This document shows, in pieces, positions 13,967 to 21,645 of a stretch of DNA of 22,710 nucleotides (positions within the stretch are counted from its first letter, which is position 1; every line of letters begins with the position of its first letter). This DNA comes from Kiritimatiellia bacterium. GTDB taxonomy: Bacteria > Verrucomicrobiota > Kiritimatiellia > RFP12 > UBA1067. The notes under the pieces are model-generated. The model saw only the letters and a list, made by a program, of their open reading frames with translations. It was not told the DNA's origin and made no database searches. The stretch is from NCBI GenBank assembly GCA_017405115.1, contig JAFRBA010000132.1:1-22710 (forward strand), written 5' to 3'. The position numbers and the translations under genes were made by a program.

Positions 13967-16249
13967 CGATTCAAAATGGATATCCTCTTCCGCCTTGTTG
14001 TGGATTTCGACTCGCTCGGTCACGTTGACTCGGTTCACAAGCCAGCCGTTGGCGAGGCAGGCGCTTTCGAATTCATCAATGCGATTGACGCCGTTGATCT
14101 CATGCAGCGTCACGACGACACCGTATGCAAGGTCGTTGCGGCGTCCGTCGCTGACCCGTTCCTTGGTGATGACCCTCAACCCCCAGAAATCGGAATCCAG
14201 ACGGTCTTTCGCCACTTTCCGCTTTTCCGGGATTCTCTCGCAGAGGTGCTTGACGTTGTCCCACTTGCGCAGTTCATTTCGTGCATTCTCCTCCAGATTC
14301 GACAGGGACTTTTCCTCGCCCTGCCGATTCCTCTTGATGTCGCGTACAACGTACTTCCCCTGCTTGTTCCTCTCGATCCTCCCCAGCCGGACATCCATTT
14401 CCGTGCTGGTGTAGTCAACCCCCTGATTGCGGTTGCAGCATGGGAAATACGACAATGTCGCCCGTGCATAGAACGGGAACGTGCCATTCTGAAGGGGGAC
14501 GGGCAATTGGTAGGTCCGCATCTCGTACTCTTCCGCCCGTCCGAATATGAAGAACTTGATCTCTCCGTCTTTGGAGAGCAAGATATCCTCAATTCGTTTG
14601 GGGACAATCCCATAGCCCATCCTCGTGACATCCGCCAGCGGTTTCCAGTCTGCGGCAGAGTCGATGAGCAGCGCCTTTGCCACTTCACGGGGAAATCCCA
14701 TGATGTGCATCATGTACGCCAGTTTTCGCGCAATCCACGGTGCCGCATACGACGTACCCTGAACAGCAACCGGCAACAACCCGCCATTGTAGACCTTGAT
14801 CCGTTCATCCGAAAGGTGTCCGTCGCCGCCGTAATAGGCGACGTCCGGCTTGCAGAAAAACGACAGTACCGGCCCCACCCGCGTGTAGGATGCAGGCTTG
14901 TCATCGAAAGCGACGGAGTTGACCACCACGGAGTTCAACGAATCCGCAGGTGCCCCCATGCGCAGCGTGGCAGCGCCCGCTTCGCGTCTCTTGTTGGTAC
15001 CGGCGACAACGAAAATGATGTCGTCAAACTCATGTTGGAGTGCATCAAGCTCCGCCGCCGAAGGAGAAATGAAGTTCTCCGACGTCTCGGCATCCGTGCC
15101 CAACGAAAGATTCCAGACCTTGACGTCCCTGTTCGCGGTTACGATCCGGCGTATTTCCTGCATGATTTCAAACGAGCGAAACCCATGCTTTGTGGCGACG
15201 CCGAAATGACGGACCCGAAAACGACCGCAACCGTCTTGCAATCCAGGATTGAGCGAGGGACCATCCACGATGATGAACGAAACCGCCGTTCCGTGCGCAG
15301 AGTCCTCATGGTCAAGCTGGATTGCCCTGTCCGTGATCCTGTTCTCAAAGGTCACCCACTCGCCGAAATGGGCCTTCGTATCGAATTGCGTATCGATCAC
15401 GCCGACAATCGGCTCGCCTTTGGGCTTGGGATATGTGCTTGCAAACAACGGCAAATCCGTCTGCGACGTGCTTTGTTCATCAACTGGCGGCATCTCGTTG
15501 ATGTCCGAAACGCCCATCGATATCAGGAACGGTGCGTTCTTCTGTATCTTCTGAATCTCGTCAAGTGTCAGACGAAGCGTCGTCTTGTTGTAGATACGGT
15601 CGTCGTTGATCTGTACGCCAAAGTTGAGCATCAACTGCTTTGTATCCGTATTGAGGTCGTAGATTGAAATTACCGACTCGCCCTCAAAGACCGTTGTATC
15701 CTTTGGATAGGAAAAATCAGCAATGGAATCGACGTCCTTCAAGAGACGGCAAAACATCGTCTTCGAAAACTGTCCGGCATCACGGACGCCCGTTTTTACG
15801 TCCTCCGTGTCCTTATACCCCACATTGCCCTTGAAGCACGTGTCTAGAGCCGACTTGAATTCATGCAACTGCTTCAGCGTCCGGGCAATCGTCTCAACTT
15901 CAACGTAATGCGTAAACACATGACGATGATAGGCCTTGCCGTCAGCATCGTACAGAGTTTCAAACTTTGCGCCTCGGATGGCCTCCGCCTGTGAACAGCT
16001 CTTTTCGGCAAGCAAAACCGATATCCGTCCCGTCTTCGGAACGACGCGTTTATAATGAACGTTCACGAGCGCCTTGGCAATGCCACGATCAACAGAAGAC
16101 CAATACTGATGCACTTCTGTCAGACGTGCGATCAACCGATCCACCGCAGACACATGAAAACGGAAGTCCTTCGGGAAGCTCACGCCACCACCGCCACCTT
16201 CATTCTTGACCGGGCGCATTCCGCCCTTCAATTCCAATATCGGATTCAT
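13964..16249 (-). CDS. ietS: Subtilisin-like (S8) serine protease, IetS-like
   Basis: The 761-residue protein starts at ATG 16249, overlapping the ATPase stop as ATGA, with GGAGAG upstream. The catalytic triad is intact: Asp286 in IVGVIDTQFD, His319 in EDSAHGTAVS, Ser500 in VQGTSYAAPW, plus oxyanion Asn419 in VVAGTNKRRE. About 275 residues precede the protease domain, including a Gly-rich stretch near residues 18-22 and an alpha/beta region, and about 230 follow. No signal peptide is visible, so it should act inside the cell. An AAA+ ATPase coupled to an intracellular subtilase is the layout of IetAS, first described as a plasmid incompatibility pair in Agrobacterium and later reported as an anti-phage system (from memory). 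The likely role is ATPase-controlled proteolysis of a host or phage protein; the substrate is unknown. Confidence 0.87.
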   Translation of the reverse strand: MNPILELKGGMRPVKNEGGGGGVSFPKDFRFHVSAVDRLIARLTEVHQYWSSVDRGIAKALVNVHYKRVVPKTGRISVLLAEKSCSQAEAIRGAKFETLYDADGKAYHRHVFTHYVEVETIARTLKQLHEFKSALDTCFKGNVGYKDTEDVKTGVRDAGQFSKTMFCRLLKDVDSIADFSYPKDTTVFEGESVISIYDLNTDTKQLMLNFGVQINDDRIYNKTTLRLTLDEIQKIQKNAPFLISMGVSDINEMPPVDEQSTSQTDLPLFASTYPKPKGEPIVGVIDTQFDTKAHFGEWVTFENRITDRAIQLDHEDSAHGTAVSFIIVDGPSLNPGLQDGCGRFRVRHFGVATKHGFRSFEIMQEIRRIVTANRDVKVWNLSLGTDAETSENFISPSAAELDALQHEFDDIIFVVAGTNKRREAGAATLRMGAPADSLNSVVVNSVAFDDKPASYTRVGPVLSFFCKPDVAYYGGDGHLSDERIKVYNGGLLPVAVQGTSYAAPWIARKLAYMMHIMGFPREVAKALLIDSAADWKPLADVTRMGYGIVPKRIEDILLSKDGEIKFFIFGRAEEYEMRTYQLPVPLQNGTFPFYARATLSYFPCCNRNQGVDYTSTEMDVRLGRIERNKQGKYVVRDIKRNRQGEEKSLSNLEENARNELRKWDNVKHLCERIPEKRKVAKDRLDSDFWGLRVITKERVSDGRRNDLAYGVVVTLHEINGVNRIDEFESACLANGWLVNRVNVTERVEIHNKAEEDIHFES

Positions 16250-17298
16250 CCCACGCTCTCCTTGTCGGCAAGCAACTCACGTCCGATACCGCTCTTTGAT
16301 TTCTGAAGGAGTATGCCGATCTCCCGCACGGTGAACCCTGCCGCCTTCAGTTCCTCCGCGCTTTTCTCCTTTCCTTCGCAGATGGCACGGAAGAGGCGAC
16401 GAAAATAATCGCTGCCATCACGTGGATCGCTGAACGCGACCGATGTCTTGATAAGATTCTGCAGCTCACCTGGATGTGGAATCTTTTCCAAGAGCCTCAT
16501 CAACTTCTTGAACAGGCGAATGTCATGCGTCGCCAATGTGACCTTGCTCAGGTATTTGGCCAGCATGCGTTCGGCTATCGCCATCAAATCGTCTTGGGTA
16601 TAACAGTCGAAATTTACGACGAAATCAAACCTCCGCGTCAATGCGCGGTCAAAATACTTGAAAAGATTTGTAGTCGCAACAAGCATGACGTTGGCATTGA
16701 GGCCGTCCAGCCCCTTCAATACCTCAGTGGTGGCCCTCCCCATCTCTCGAAGGTCATTTGGGTTTGTGCGATCAAGCGCAAGGGCATCAATCTCGTCAAA
16801 AAGGACAAGTACCCGTTCTGGACAGGTGAAACTCTCGATCTCCTTAAAAAGCGAGGCAACATTTTTTGCCGTCTGACCCAGCTTGCTGTCAACGAGAACT
16901 GTGGTGTTGACACTAAACAATTCACGCTTAAGTATTCGAGCAAGATGCTTGACGGCTTCTGTCTTACCCGTGCCCGGCGAACCCTCAAACAAGAATTTGT
17001 TGATGCCTATACGATGGTTTACCGCATTGACGATGCCTAAAATATCCCTCTTGACTGAATCCGGCAACAAAAGCATATCGGTCTCAACAACGACCTTGTC
17101 GAGGAAAGGCGACTCAGATTCAATCGACTGCGGAATCATTGAATCAGCTGTTGAAAGAAGCGACATGATATAGGCTGCAATCTGTGTATCCCCTGCGCGG
17201 TCAAACTCCCGCGCGATTTCGTACGCTTCGGAACGAAACCCTGCTTCATTCTTTTCGGAATGATATCGAATCAAATTTATTATATTAGACTTCTTCAT
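16246..17298 (-). CDS. ietA: AAA+ ATPase, IetA-like partner of the subtilase
   Basis: The 350-residue protein starts at ATG 17298 behind GAGAGGG. Residues 1-75 are helical, possibly for oligomer or partner contacts. The AAA+ core shows Walker A GSPGTGKT (106-113), Walker B RVLVLFDEIDAL (about 162-173), sensor 1 LVATTN, and the arginine finger in DRALTRRFDF. This arrangement resembles FtsH/SpoVK-type AAA+ proteins that thread or remodel proteins. The C-terminal tail (SAEELKAAGFTVREIGILLQ) looks like a small helix-turn-helix-like helical unit. The ATGA overlap with the protease gene implies equimolar expression. A strong promoter sits directly upstream, so the pair is its own transcription unit. 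Confidence 0.87.
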   Translation of the reverse strand: MKKSNIINLIRYHSEKNEAGFRSEAYEIAREFDRAGDTQIAAYIMSLLSTADSMIPQSIESESPFLDKVVVETDMLLLPDSVKRDILGIVNAVNHRIGINKFLFEGSPGTGKTEAVKHLARILKRELFSVNTTVLVDSKLGQTAKNVASLFKEIESFTCPERVLVLFDEIDALALDRTNPNDLREMGRATTEVLKGLDGLNANVMLVATTNLFKYFDRALTRRFDFVVNFDCYTQDDLMAIAERMLAKYLSKVTLATHDIRLFKKLMRLLEKIPHPGELQNLIKTSVAFSDPRDGSDYFRRLFRAICEGKEKSAEELKAAGFTVREIGILLQKSKSGIGRELLADKESVG

Positions 17299-17325
17299 TT
17301 TCTAACCCTCTCAATTGTCGCAGAT

Positions 17326-17355
17326 AGTATAGCACAATTGGGACAAGGATGTCAA
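17326..17355 (-). promoter_or_regulatory. Sigma70-type promoter for the ietAS-like pair
   Basis: On the minus strand TTGACA (17355-17350) is followed after 18 bases by TATACT (17331-17326), preceded by TGC as an extended -10. Both boxes are close to consensus. The start of transcription would be about 20 bases before the ATG at 17298. Two GTCCCAA copies (one overlapping the spacer, one about 10 bases upstream of the -35) may be an operator. Confidence 0.75.
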
Positions 17356-17386
17356 TGTTGGGACTAAATGACATCATCAAGGAAAG

Positions 17387-17566
17387 TTATAAGCGAATCA
17401 GGTAATGTTCCTTGTCGTCTATGATAAGGAAGCGGTCGTGTAAGGTTTCGTTGTAGCGGACGGCGAGTTTCGGATACTGGGCGTTGAAGGTCTTGTCGTC
17501 GCCCCAACTTGAGATGCCAATTTGGCATTTCAAGTTATCCCATTCCTCGGCGGACAGCCTAAACAA
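17387..17566 (-). pseudogene. Deletion-fused ORF6N-family remnant at the island border
   Basis: The frame ending at TAA 17387 encodes LFRLSAEEWDNLKCQIGIS-SWG, the well-known N-terminal motif of ORF6N-domain proteins. It then jumps directly to KTFNAQYPKLAVRYNETLHD and HDRFLIIDDKEHYLI, which matches the phospholipase-D-like end (H-x-R-F...D) found in longer ORF6N proteins. The region normally between the two parts is missing. The upstream end meets the trxA stop codon. No start codon with a ribosome site is visible. I infer an internally deleted, dead accessory gene. A 27-bp near-palindrome (17508-17534) lies in the conserved part. Confidence 0.65.
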
Positions 17567-17575
17567 GGGGGCCGC

Positions 17576-17881
17576 TCATTGAAACGCGGCGGCGATATCG
17601 CGGCAGTCGGTGACGCCGACGAACTCGGCCACCTTCGCCCCGTCGCGGAAGCAGAAGAGCGCGGGAATGGACATTATGCCGAACTTCGCCGCCAGCTCAG
17701 GCGCCTCGTCGACGTTGACCTTCACCACCGATATGTCGGGGAATGCCGGCTCGAGCTCGGCCGCGATGCGCTGCCCCATCATCTGGCAGGGCCCGCACCA
17801 CGTGGCCCAGAAGTCGACGAGAACCTTGCCCGTTGCAGTCGCGGCGTCAAGCTCCGCAGACGTCTTCACTTCCTTGTGCAT
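17576..17881 (-). CDS. trxA: Thioredoxin
   Basis: The 101-residue protein starts at ATG 17881 behind AAGGAGGG, 16 bp inside the end of cysS. It carries the thioredoxin active site FWATWCGPCQMM with Cys29 and Cys32, the cis-proline loop MSIPALFCF, and the standard length. It has no signal peptide, so it is cytoplasmic, where it reduces protein disulfides. It is the last gene of the housekeeping operon and the last conserved gene before the island. Confidence 0.95.
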   Translation of the reverse strand: MHKEVKTSAELDAATATGKVLVDFWATWCGPCQMMGQRIAAELEPAFPDISVVKVNVDEAPELAAKFGIMSIPALFCFRDGAKVAEFVGVTDCRDIAAAFQ

Positions 17882-19311
17882 GTCTGTCCCTCCTTGGAGT
17901 CCTTGACCAGCCAGCCGGCGGCGGCGATCGCGTCGCGCAGACGGTCCGATTCCGCCCAGTTCTTCGCCTTCCTCGCCTCTGCGCGCTCGGCCAGCATCGC
18001 CTTTATTTCGTCCGGGATCTCCTCCGCCTTCTTCTCGTTCTCGAAGAAGATCACCCCCAGCACTTCGTCCATCCTGCGGAAGACGCCCAGGACGGCGCCT
18101 GCCTCGTCGGAGGTCATGTCGGCCGCCGCGCCGTTGGTCTGGCGCACAAGGTCGAACAGCGCGGCGAACGCACATGGCAGATTCAAGTCATCGTTCACCG
18201 CATCCGTAAATTCCACAAGGCACTTCTCCGCACCTTGCACCAGCGCCGAAGGCGCGCAGGCACCAGGCACCAGCGGCGTAGCCGCAGAGGCTCCCGAGGA
18301 GGATGTTTTCGCGACTTGAGCCAAGCGGTCAACACAAGCGTCAATGCGGGCCAGCGACTTCCTCGCGTCCTCGAGCGCGGAGAAGGCGAAGTTGAGGCCA
18401 GAGCGGTAGTGCGCGTTGATGAGGACATAGCGGATCTCGCGGCCAGTGTAGCCCTTCTCCACGATGTCGCGCAGCGTGAAGAAGTTGCCGGCCGACTTGG
18501 ACATCTTCTCGCCGTTGACGCGGAGATGCGCGCAATGCATCCATGTGCGGACGAACTCCTTGCCGGTCGCCGCCTCCGCCTGGGCGATTTCGTTCTCGTG
18601 GTGGGGGAAGAGGTTGTCGATTCCGCCCGTGTGCAGGTCGAAAGTCTCGCCGAGGTACTTCATCGACATCGCGGAGCACTCGATGTGCCATCCGGGCCGG
18701 CCCCTGCCCCAAGGGGAATCCCAGCCGACGGGGCCGTCGGACTCCTCCCACGCCTTCCAGAGCGCGAAGTCGCCGACGTTCTCCTTGTCGTACTCGTCCG
18801 CCGCGCAGCGCAGCCCAGTGCGCTGGTTGTCGAAGTCGATGTGGGCGAGCTTTCCGTAGCCCGGGAACTCGCGGACCTTGAAGTAGACCGAGCCGTCCTC
18901 GCTCTGGTAGGCGACGCCCTTTTCCATCAGCTTCTGCACGAGCGCGATCATCTCGGGGATGTGGTCGGTCGCCGCCGGATAGACCTCGGCGGGCTGGATG
19001 TTGAGCTTCTTGAGGTCGGCGAAGAACGCGTCCTTGTACGTCTTCGTGTAGTCCGTGAGCGCGATGCCCGCGGCGTTCGCGCCGCGGATCGTCTTGTCGT
19101 CCACGTCCGTGAGGTTCATCACCTGGCGGATCTTCATTCCGTTGAACTGGATGACGCGCCGGAGTATGTCTTCGAACGCGTAGGCGCGGAAGTTGCCGAT
19201 GTGCGCGAAGTTGTAGACGGTCGGCCCGCAGGTGTACAGCCGAATCGTGTTGCCTTCGAGGGGCTTGAGCTCCTCGACCCTTCTCGTGAGGGAGTTGTAG
19301 ACGTTCATCAT
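17866..19311 (-). CDS. cysS: Cysteine-tRNA ligase
   Basis: The 481-residue class I synthetase charges tRNA-Cys. Visible motifs are HIGN (37-40) in YNFAHIGNFRAYAFED, KMSKS (269-273), and zinc ligands Cys28 (LYTCGP), Cys212 (IECSAM), His237 and Glu241 (FPHHENE). Length is near the family norm, but residues about 335-361 (KTSSSGASAATPLVPGACAP and on) form an Ala/Pro/Ser-rich insertion between the catalytic part and the anticodon-binding part. It begins 5 bp after the stop of the secreted thioredoxin-fold gene, with no clear ribosome site, so translation is probably coupled. Two Met codons are adjacent at the start; the second is equally possible. Confidence 0.95.
   Translation of the reverse strand: MMNVYNSLTRRVEELKPLEGNTIRLYTCGPTVYNFAHIGNFRAYAFEDILRRVIQFNGMKIRQVMNLTDVDDKTIRGANAAGIALTDYTKTYKDAFFADLKKLNIQPAEVYPAATDHIPEMIALVQKLMEKGVAYQSEDGSVYFKVREFPGYGKLAHIDFDNQRTGLRCAADEYDKENVGDFALWKAWEESDGPVGWDSPWGRGRPGWHIECSAMSMKYLGETFDLHTGGIDNLFPHHENEIAQAEAATGKEFVRTWMHCAHLRVNGEKMSKSAGNFFTLRDIVEKGYTGREIRYVLINAHYRSGLNFAFSALEDARKSLARIDACVDRLAQVAKTSSSGASAATPLVPGACAPSALVQGAEKCLVEFTDAVNDDLNLPCAFAALFDLVRQTNGAAADMTSDEAGAVLGVFRRMDEVLGVIFFENEKKAEEIPDEIKAMLAERAEARKAKNWAESDRLRDAIAAAGWLVKDSKEGQTCTRK
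18229..18309 (-). repeat. In-frame low-complexity insertion with hairpin inside cysS
   Basis: The stretch contains a perfect hairpin GCGCC-GAA-GGCGC (18243-18255) next to GGCACCAGGCACCAGCGGCG-like short repeats. It encodes the Ala/Pro-rich linker of the cysteinyl-tRNA synthetase. It looks like a small interspersed element taken up in frame; other copies would be needed to prove this. Confidence 0.4.
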
Positions 19312-19316
19312 CGCAG

Positions 19317-20249
19317 TCAGTCTTTCTTGATGTTCTTGAGGACGCCGGCGACCTGGTCGTCTATGGTCTTCAATTCGCCCTTGACGGACTCGGGGGCCTT
19401 GGCAATGGCGTCGGCGACCTCGGACCTGAAGGCCGTCAGCCGCTCGAAGGCGAGAACGTCCACCTCCTTGCGGACTTCGTCTTGCTTCTCACGCGAAAGG
19501 TCCATGCGCTTGACGCCCGCCTTCTTCGCCGCGTCGGAAATGCGTTTTGAGAATTCGGCATTCAGTCCCGAGAAGACTTTCCGCAGCCTTTCCTTGACCG
19601 GCTTCACAACCGATATGACCGGATACTTCGCGGCGTACGTCCCGTCCGGGTCGTTTGCGAGCAGCTCGTCGGCCAGCTCCGCGCGGCTCTCGAGCTGTTC
19701 GTTGTCGAGCCCCGACAGGAATTCGTCGATCTTCGCAAGGCGCGCGGGATCGCCCTTCTTGAGATTGGCGATTTCGGAGCGGAGCACGAGGAATTTCGCC
19801 GCGGCCTTCCTCACCGCCTGCAGGTATTCGACATACGGCTGGGGTCCGCCGTCGCGGTAGCCGGTCTTCTCGACGACCTCGCCCTCTGAATCCATGATCA
19901 GCACGGTCGGGTAGCCGGACACCTTGTACTTGTTGACAAGCTTCGGGTTCTGCTCCTTGGCCTTGTCGGAGAGGAGCGACTTGTTGCTCGGCGAATCGAC
20001 CATCACGAGGACGTAGTCGTCCTTCACGCCGGCGAGGAACTCGGGCGTGGCGAAGACCTCCTTGTCCAGCTTCTTGCACCAGCCGCACCAGTCGCTGCCG
20101 GAGAAGTCCACGAGAAGGAGCTTGCCCTCTGACTTCGCCTGTGCCTTGGCGGCGTCGAAGTCGTCGGTCCAGCCTTCCGGCGTAGACGTGGCGAAGAGCG
20201 CGCAGGCGGAGGCCGCGACGGCGGCGGACAACATATGTTTCATCGTCAT
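19317..20249 (-). CDS. Exported thioredoxin-fold protein with C-terminal helical domain
   Basis: I choose ATG 20249 (310 residues), as AAAGGAA stands 7 bases upstream. Residues 1-22 form a signal peptide (MTMKHMLSAAVAASACALFA) with a likely cleavage near ATS-TP. Residues 30-155 are a thioredoxin_7-like domain with the redox pair in SDWCGWCKKLD (Cys55, Cys58) and the cis-Pro loop SGYPTVLIMD. Residues 160-310 are charged and helical, with no motif I recognise. It likely acts as a thiol-disulfide oxidoreductase in the periplasm; the helical domain may bind a partner. It lies between ispF and cysS. Confidence 0.85.
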   Translation of the reverse strand: MTMKHMLSAAVAASACALFATSTPEGWTDDFDAAKAQAKSEGKLLLVDFSGSDWCGWCKKLDKEVFATPEFLAGVKDDYVLVMVDSPSNKSLLSDKAKEQNPKLVNKYKVSGYPTVLIMDSEGEVVEKTGYRDGGPQPYVEYLQAVRKAAAKFLVLRSEIANLKKGDPARLAKIDEFLSGLDNEQLESRAELADELLANDPDGTYAAKYPVISVVKPVKERLRKVFSGLNAEFSKRISDAAKKAGVKRMDLSREKQDEVRKEVDVLAFERLTAFRSEVADAIAKAPESVKGELKTIDDQVAGVLKNIKKD

Positions 20250-20274
20250 GGTTGTGTTCCTTTCGTTGAGAGTT

Positions 20275-20742
20275 CTATGCCAGCAGCGCGACTGCATGGA
20301 CGGCTACGCCCTTACCGGCGCCGACGTCGTCCATCTGCTCGTTCGTCTTGCCCTTGACCGAGACGCGCCCGACGCCGACGCCCATCAGCTCGGCGAGCGA
20401 CGCGCGGATCAGGTCGACGAACGGGCGGAGCTTCGGGCGCTCGCAGATCACCGTCGCGTCGACGTTCTCGATCTTGTACCCGGCGCAGCGCAGCTCGTAG
20501 GCGGCGCGTCGCAGGAGCTCCCTGGAGTCCGCGCCCTTCCAGCGCTCGTCCGTGTCGGGGAAGTGGGAGCCTATGTCGCCGAGGGCCGCCGCGCCGAGGA
20601 GCGCGTCGATCACCGCATGGATCAGCGCGTCGCCGTCCGAGTGGGCCTTCAGTCCGTCGCAGTCGGGAACGAGGACTCCGCCGAGGACGAGGGGCTTCCC
20701 CGGCTCGAAGACATGGGAGTCGTAGCCGAATCCGACGCGCAT
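20275..20742 (-). CDS. ispF: 2-C-methyl-D-erythritol 2,4-cyclodiphosphate synthase
   Basis: The 155-residue enzyme matches the family in length and motifs: MRVGFGYDSH with metal ligands Asp8 and His10, KAHSDGDALIHA with His42, LGDIGSHFPDTD, and the C-terminal GKTNEQMDDVGAGKG. It forms the cyclic diphosphate in the MEP isoprenoid pathway. Its ATG shares one base with the dapA stop (TGATG). The next gene follows after 25 bases. Confidence 0.96.
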   Translation of the reverse strand: MRVGFGYDSHVFEPGKPLVLGGVLVPDCDGLKAHSDGDALIHAVIDALLGAAALGDIGSHFPDTDERWKGADSRELLRRAAYELRCAGYKIENVDATVICERPKLRPFVDLIRASLAELMGVGVGRVSVKGKTNEQMDDVGAGKGVAVHAVALLA

Positions 20743-21617
20743 CAGACGAGCCCGAGCCTTTCAAGAGTCGCGCGCAACCGCGCGAGGTTCGCGTCCGTAG
20801 TCTCGCAGAGCGGCAGGCGGAATACGCGCTCGATGCGTCCCATCATGGCGAGGGCCTCCTTGACCATGACGGGGTTGACGTCGATGAAAAGGTCGCGGAA
20901 GAGGGCGTAGTACTTCGCGTGCATCGCCCTGGCCCCGACGAAGTCGCCGGCGAGCGCGAGGCGCACCATGTCGCCCATTTCGCGGGGAATCACGTTGGAC
21001 GCGACGGAGATGACGCCCTCCGCGCCGACGGACACCATGGGCAGCGCCAGCGAGTCGTCGCCCGAAAGGACCGTGAAGTCGGGGAGGATCGCCTTTATGG
21101 CGCTTACGCGGTCGACCGAGCCGGCGGCCTCCTTGATTGCGACGACGTTCGGATGCGCGGCAAGGCGCGCCACCACGTCAAGCGGTATCTCGCGCCCGGT
21201 GCGGCCGGGCACGTTGTAGAGGATCACCGGCAGGCCGAGGTCGGCGACCGTCATGAAGTGGCGGTAGAGGCCCTCGGGGTTCGGCTTGTTGTAGTAGGGC
21301 GTCACCTGGAGGCAGGCGTCGGACCCGCCCGCCGCGATGGCTGCCTTCGTGAGAGAGACGGCCTCGGCGGTGGAGTTCGCCCCGGTGCCGGCGACGATCA
21401 GCGCCTTCCCTGCGGCAAATTCGACGGTCTTCTCGATGACCTTGTGATGCTCTTCGTGCGTCAGCGTGGGCGATTCGCCGCTCGTGCCGACCGCGCAGAT
21501 CCCCTCCACGCCGCCGGCGACCTGCGCGTCCACGATGTCGCGCAGCCTGCCATAGTCCACCGAGCCGTCCTTGGCGAACGGAGTGACCATGGCCGTAATC
21601 GTGCCTGAAATTTTCAT
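20742..21617 (-). CDS. dapA: 4-hydroxy-tetrahydrodipicolinate synthase
   Basis: The 291-residue protein starts at ATG 21617 (MKISGTITAMVTPF); an earlier in-frame TTG would put the -10 box inside the gene. The Schiff-base lysine is Lys162 in VVAIKEAAGS, with Tyr134 in VILYNVPGRTG, Arg139, and the GTSGESPTL substrate loop (44-52). It condenses pyruvate with aspartate semialdehyde in the lysine/meso-diaminopimelate pathway. The -10 box lies only 6 bases before the ATG, which implies a leaderless mRNA. It starts the run dapA-ispF-thioredoxin-fold-cysS-trxA. Confidence 0.96.
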   Translation of the reverse strand: MKISGTITAMVTPFAKDGSVDYGRLRDIVDAQVAGGVEGICAVGTSGESPTLTHEEHHKVIEKTVEFAAGKALIVAGTGANSTAEAVSLTKAAIAAGGSDACLQVTPYYNKPNPEGLYRHFMTVADLGLPVILYNVPGRTGREIPLDVVARLAAHPNVVAIKEAAGSVDRVSAIKAILPDFTVLSGDDSLALPMVSVGAEGVISVASNVIPREMGDMVRLALAGDFVGARAMHAKYYALFRDLFIDVNPVMVKEALAMMGRIERVFRLPLCETTDANLARLRATLERLGLV

Positions 21618-21623
21618 GCCTGT

Positions 21624-21637
21624 ATTATACCACAAAT
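21624..21637 (-). promoter_or_regulatory. Extended -10 promoter giving a probable leaderless dapA mRNA
   Basis: TTTGTGGTATAAT reads on the minus strand with TATAAT at 21629-21624 and an upstream TG. ATG begins 6 bases later, so transcription should start at or within one or two bases of the ATG. No ribosome site is present between. Confidence 0.65.
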
Positions 21638-21645
21638 TCGCCCGC

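Noticed and set aside
13955..15667. Long plus-strand open frame (about 570 codons) opposite the protease gene
   Set aside because: It is the antisense of a gene with an intact catalytic triad, resembles no family, and has the Arg/His/Pro-rich make-up of a shadow frame.
17387..17566. Intact small gene for an ORF6N protein
   Set aside because: The fragment joins the beginning and end of the family with the middle missing and has no start codon with a ribosome site.
17743..19860. Long plus-strand open frame (about 705 codons) opposite trxA, cysS and the thioredoxin-fold gene
   Set aside because: High GC keeps antisense frames open; the three minus-strand genes have clear family motifs.
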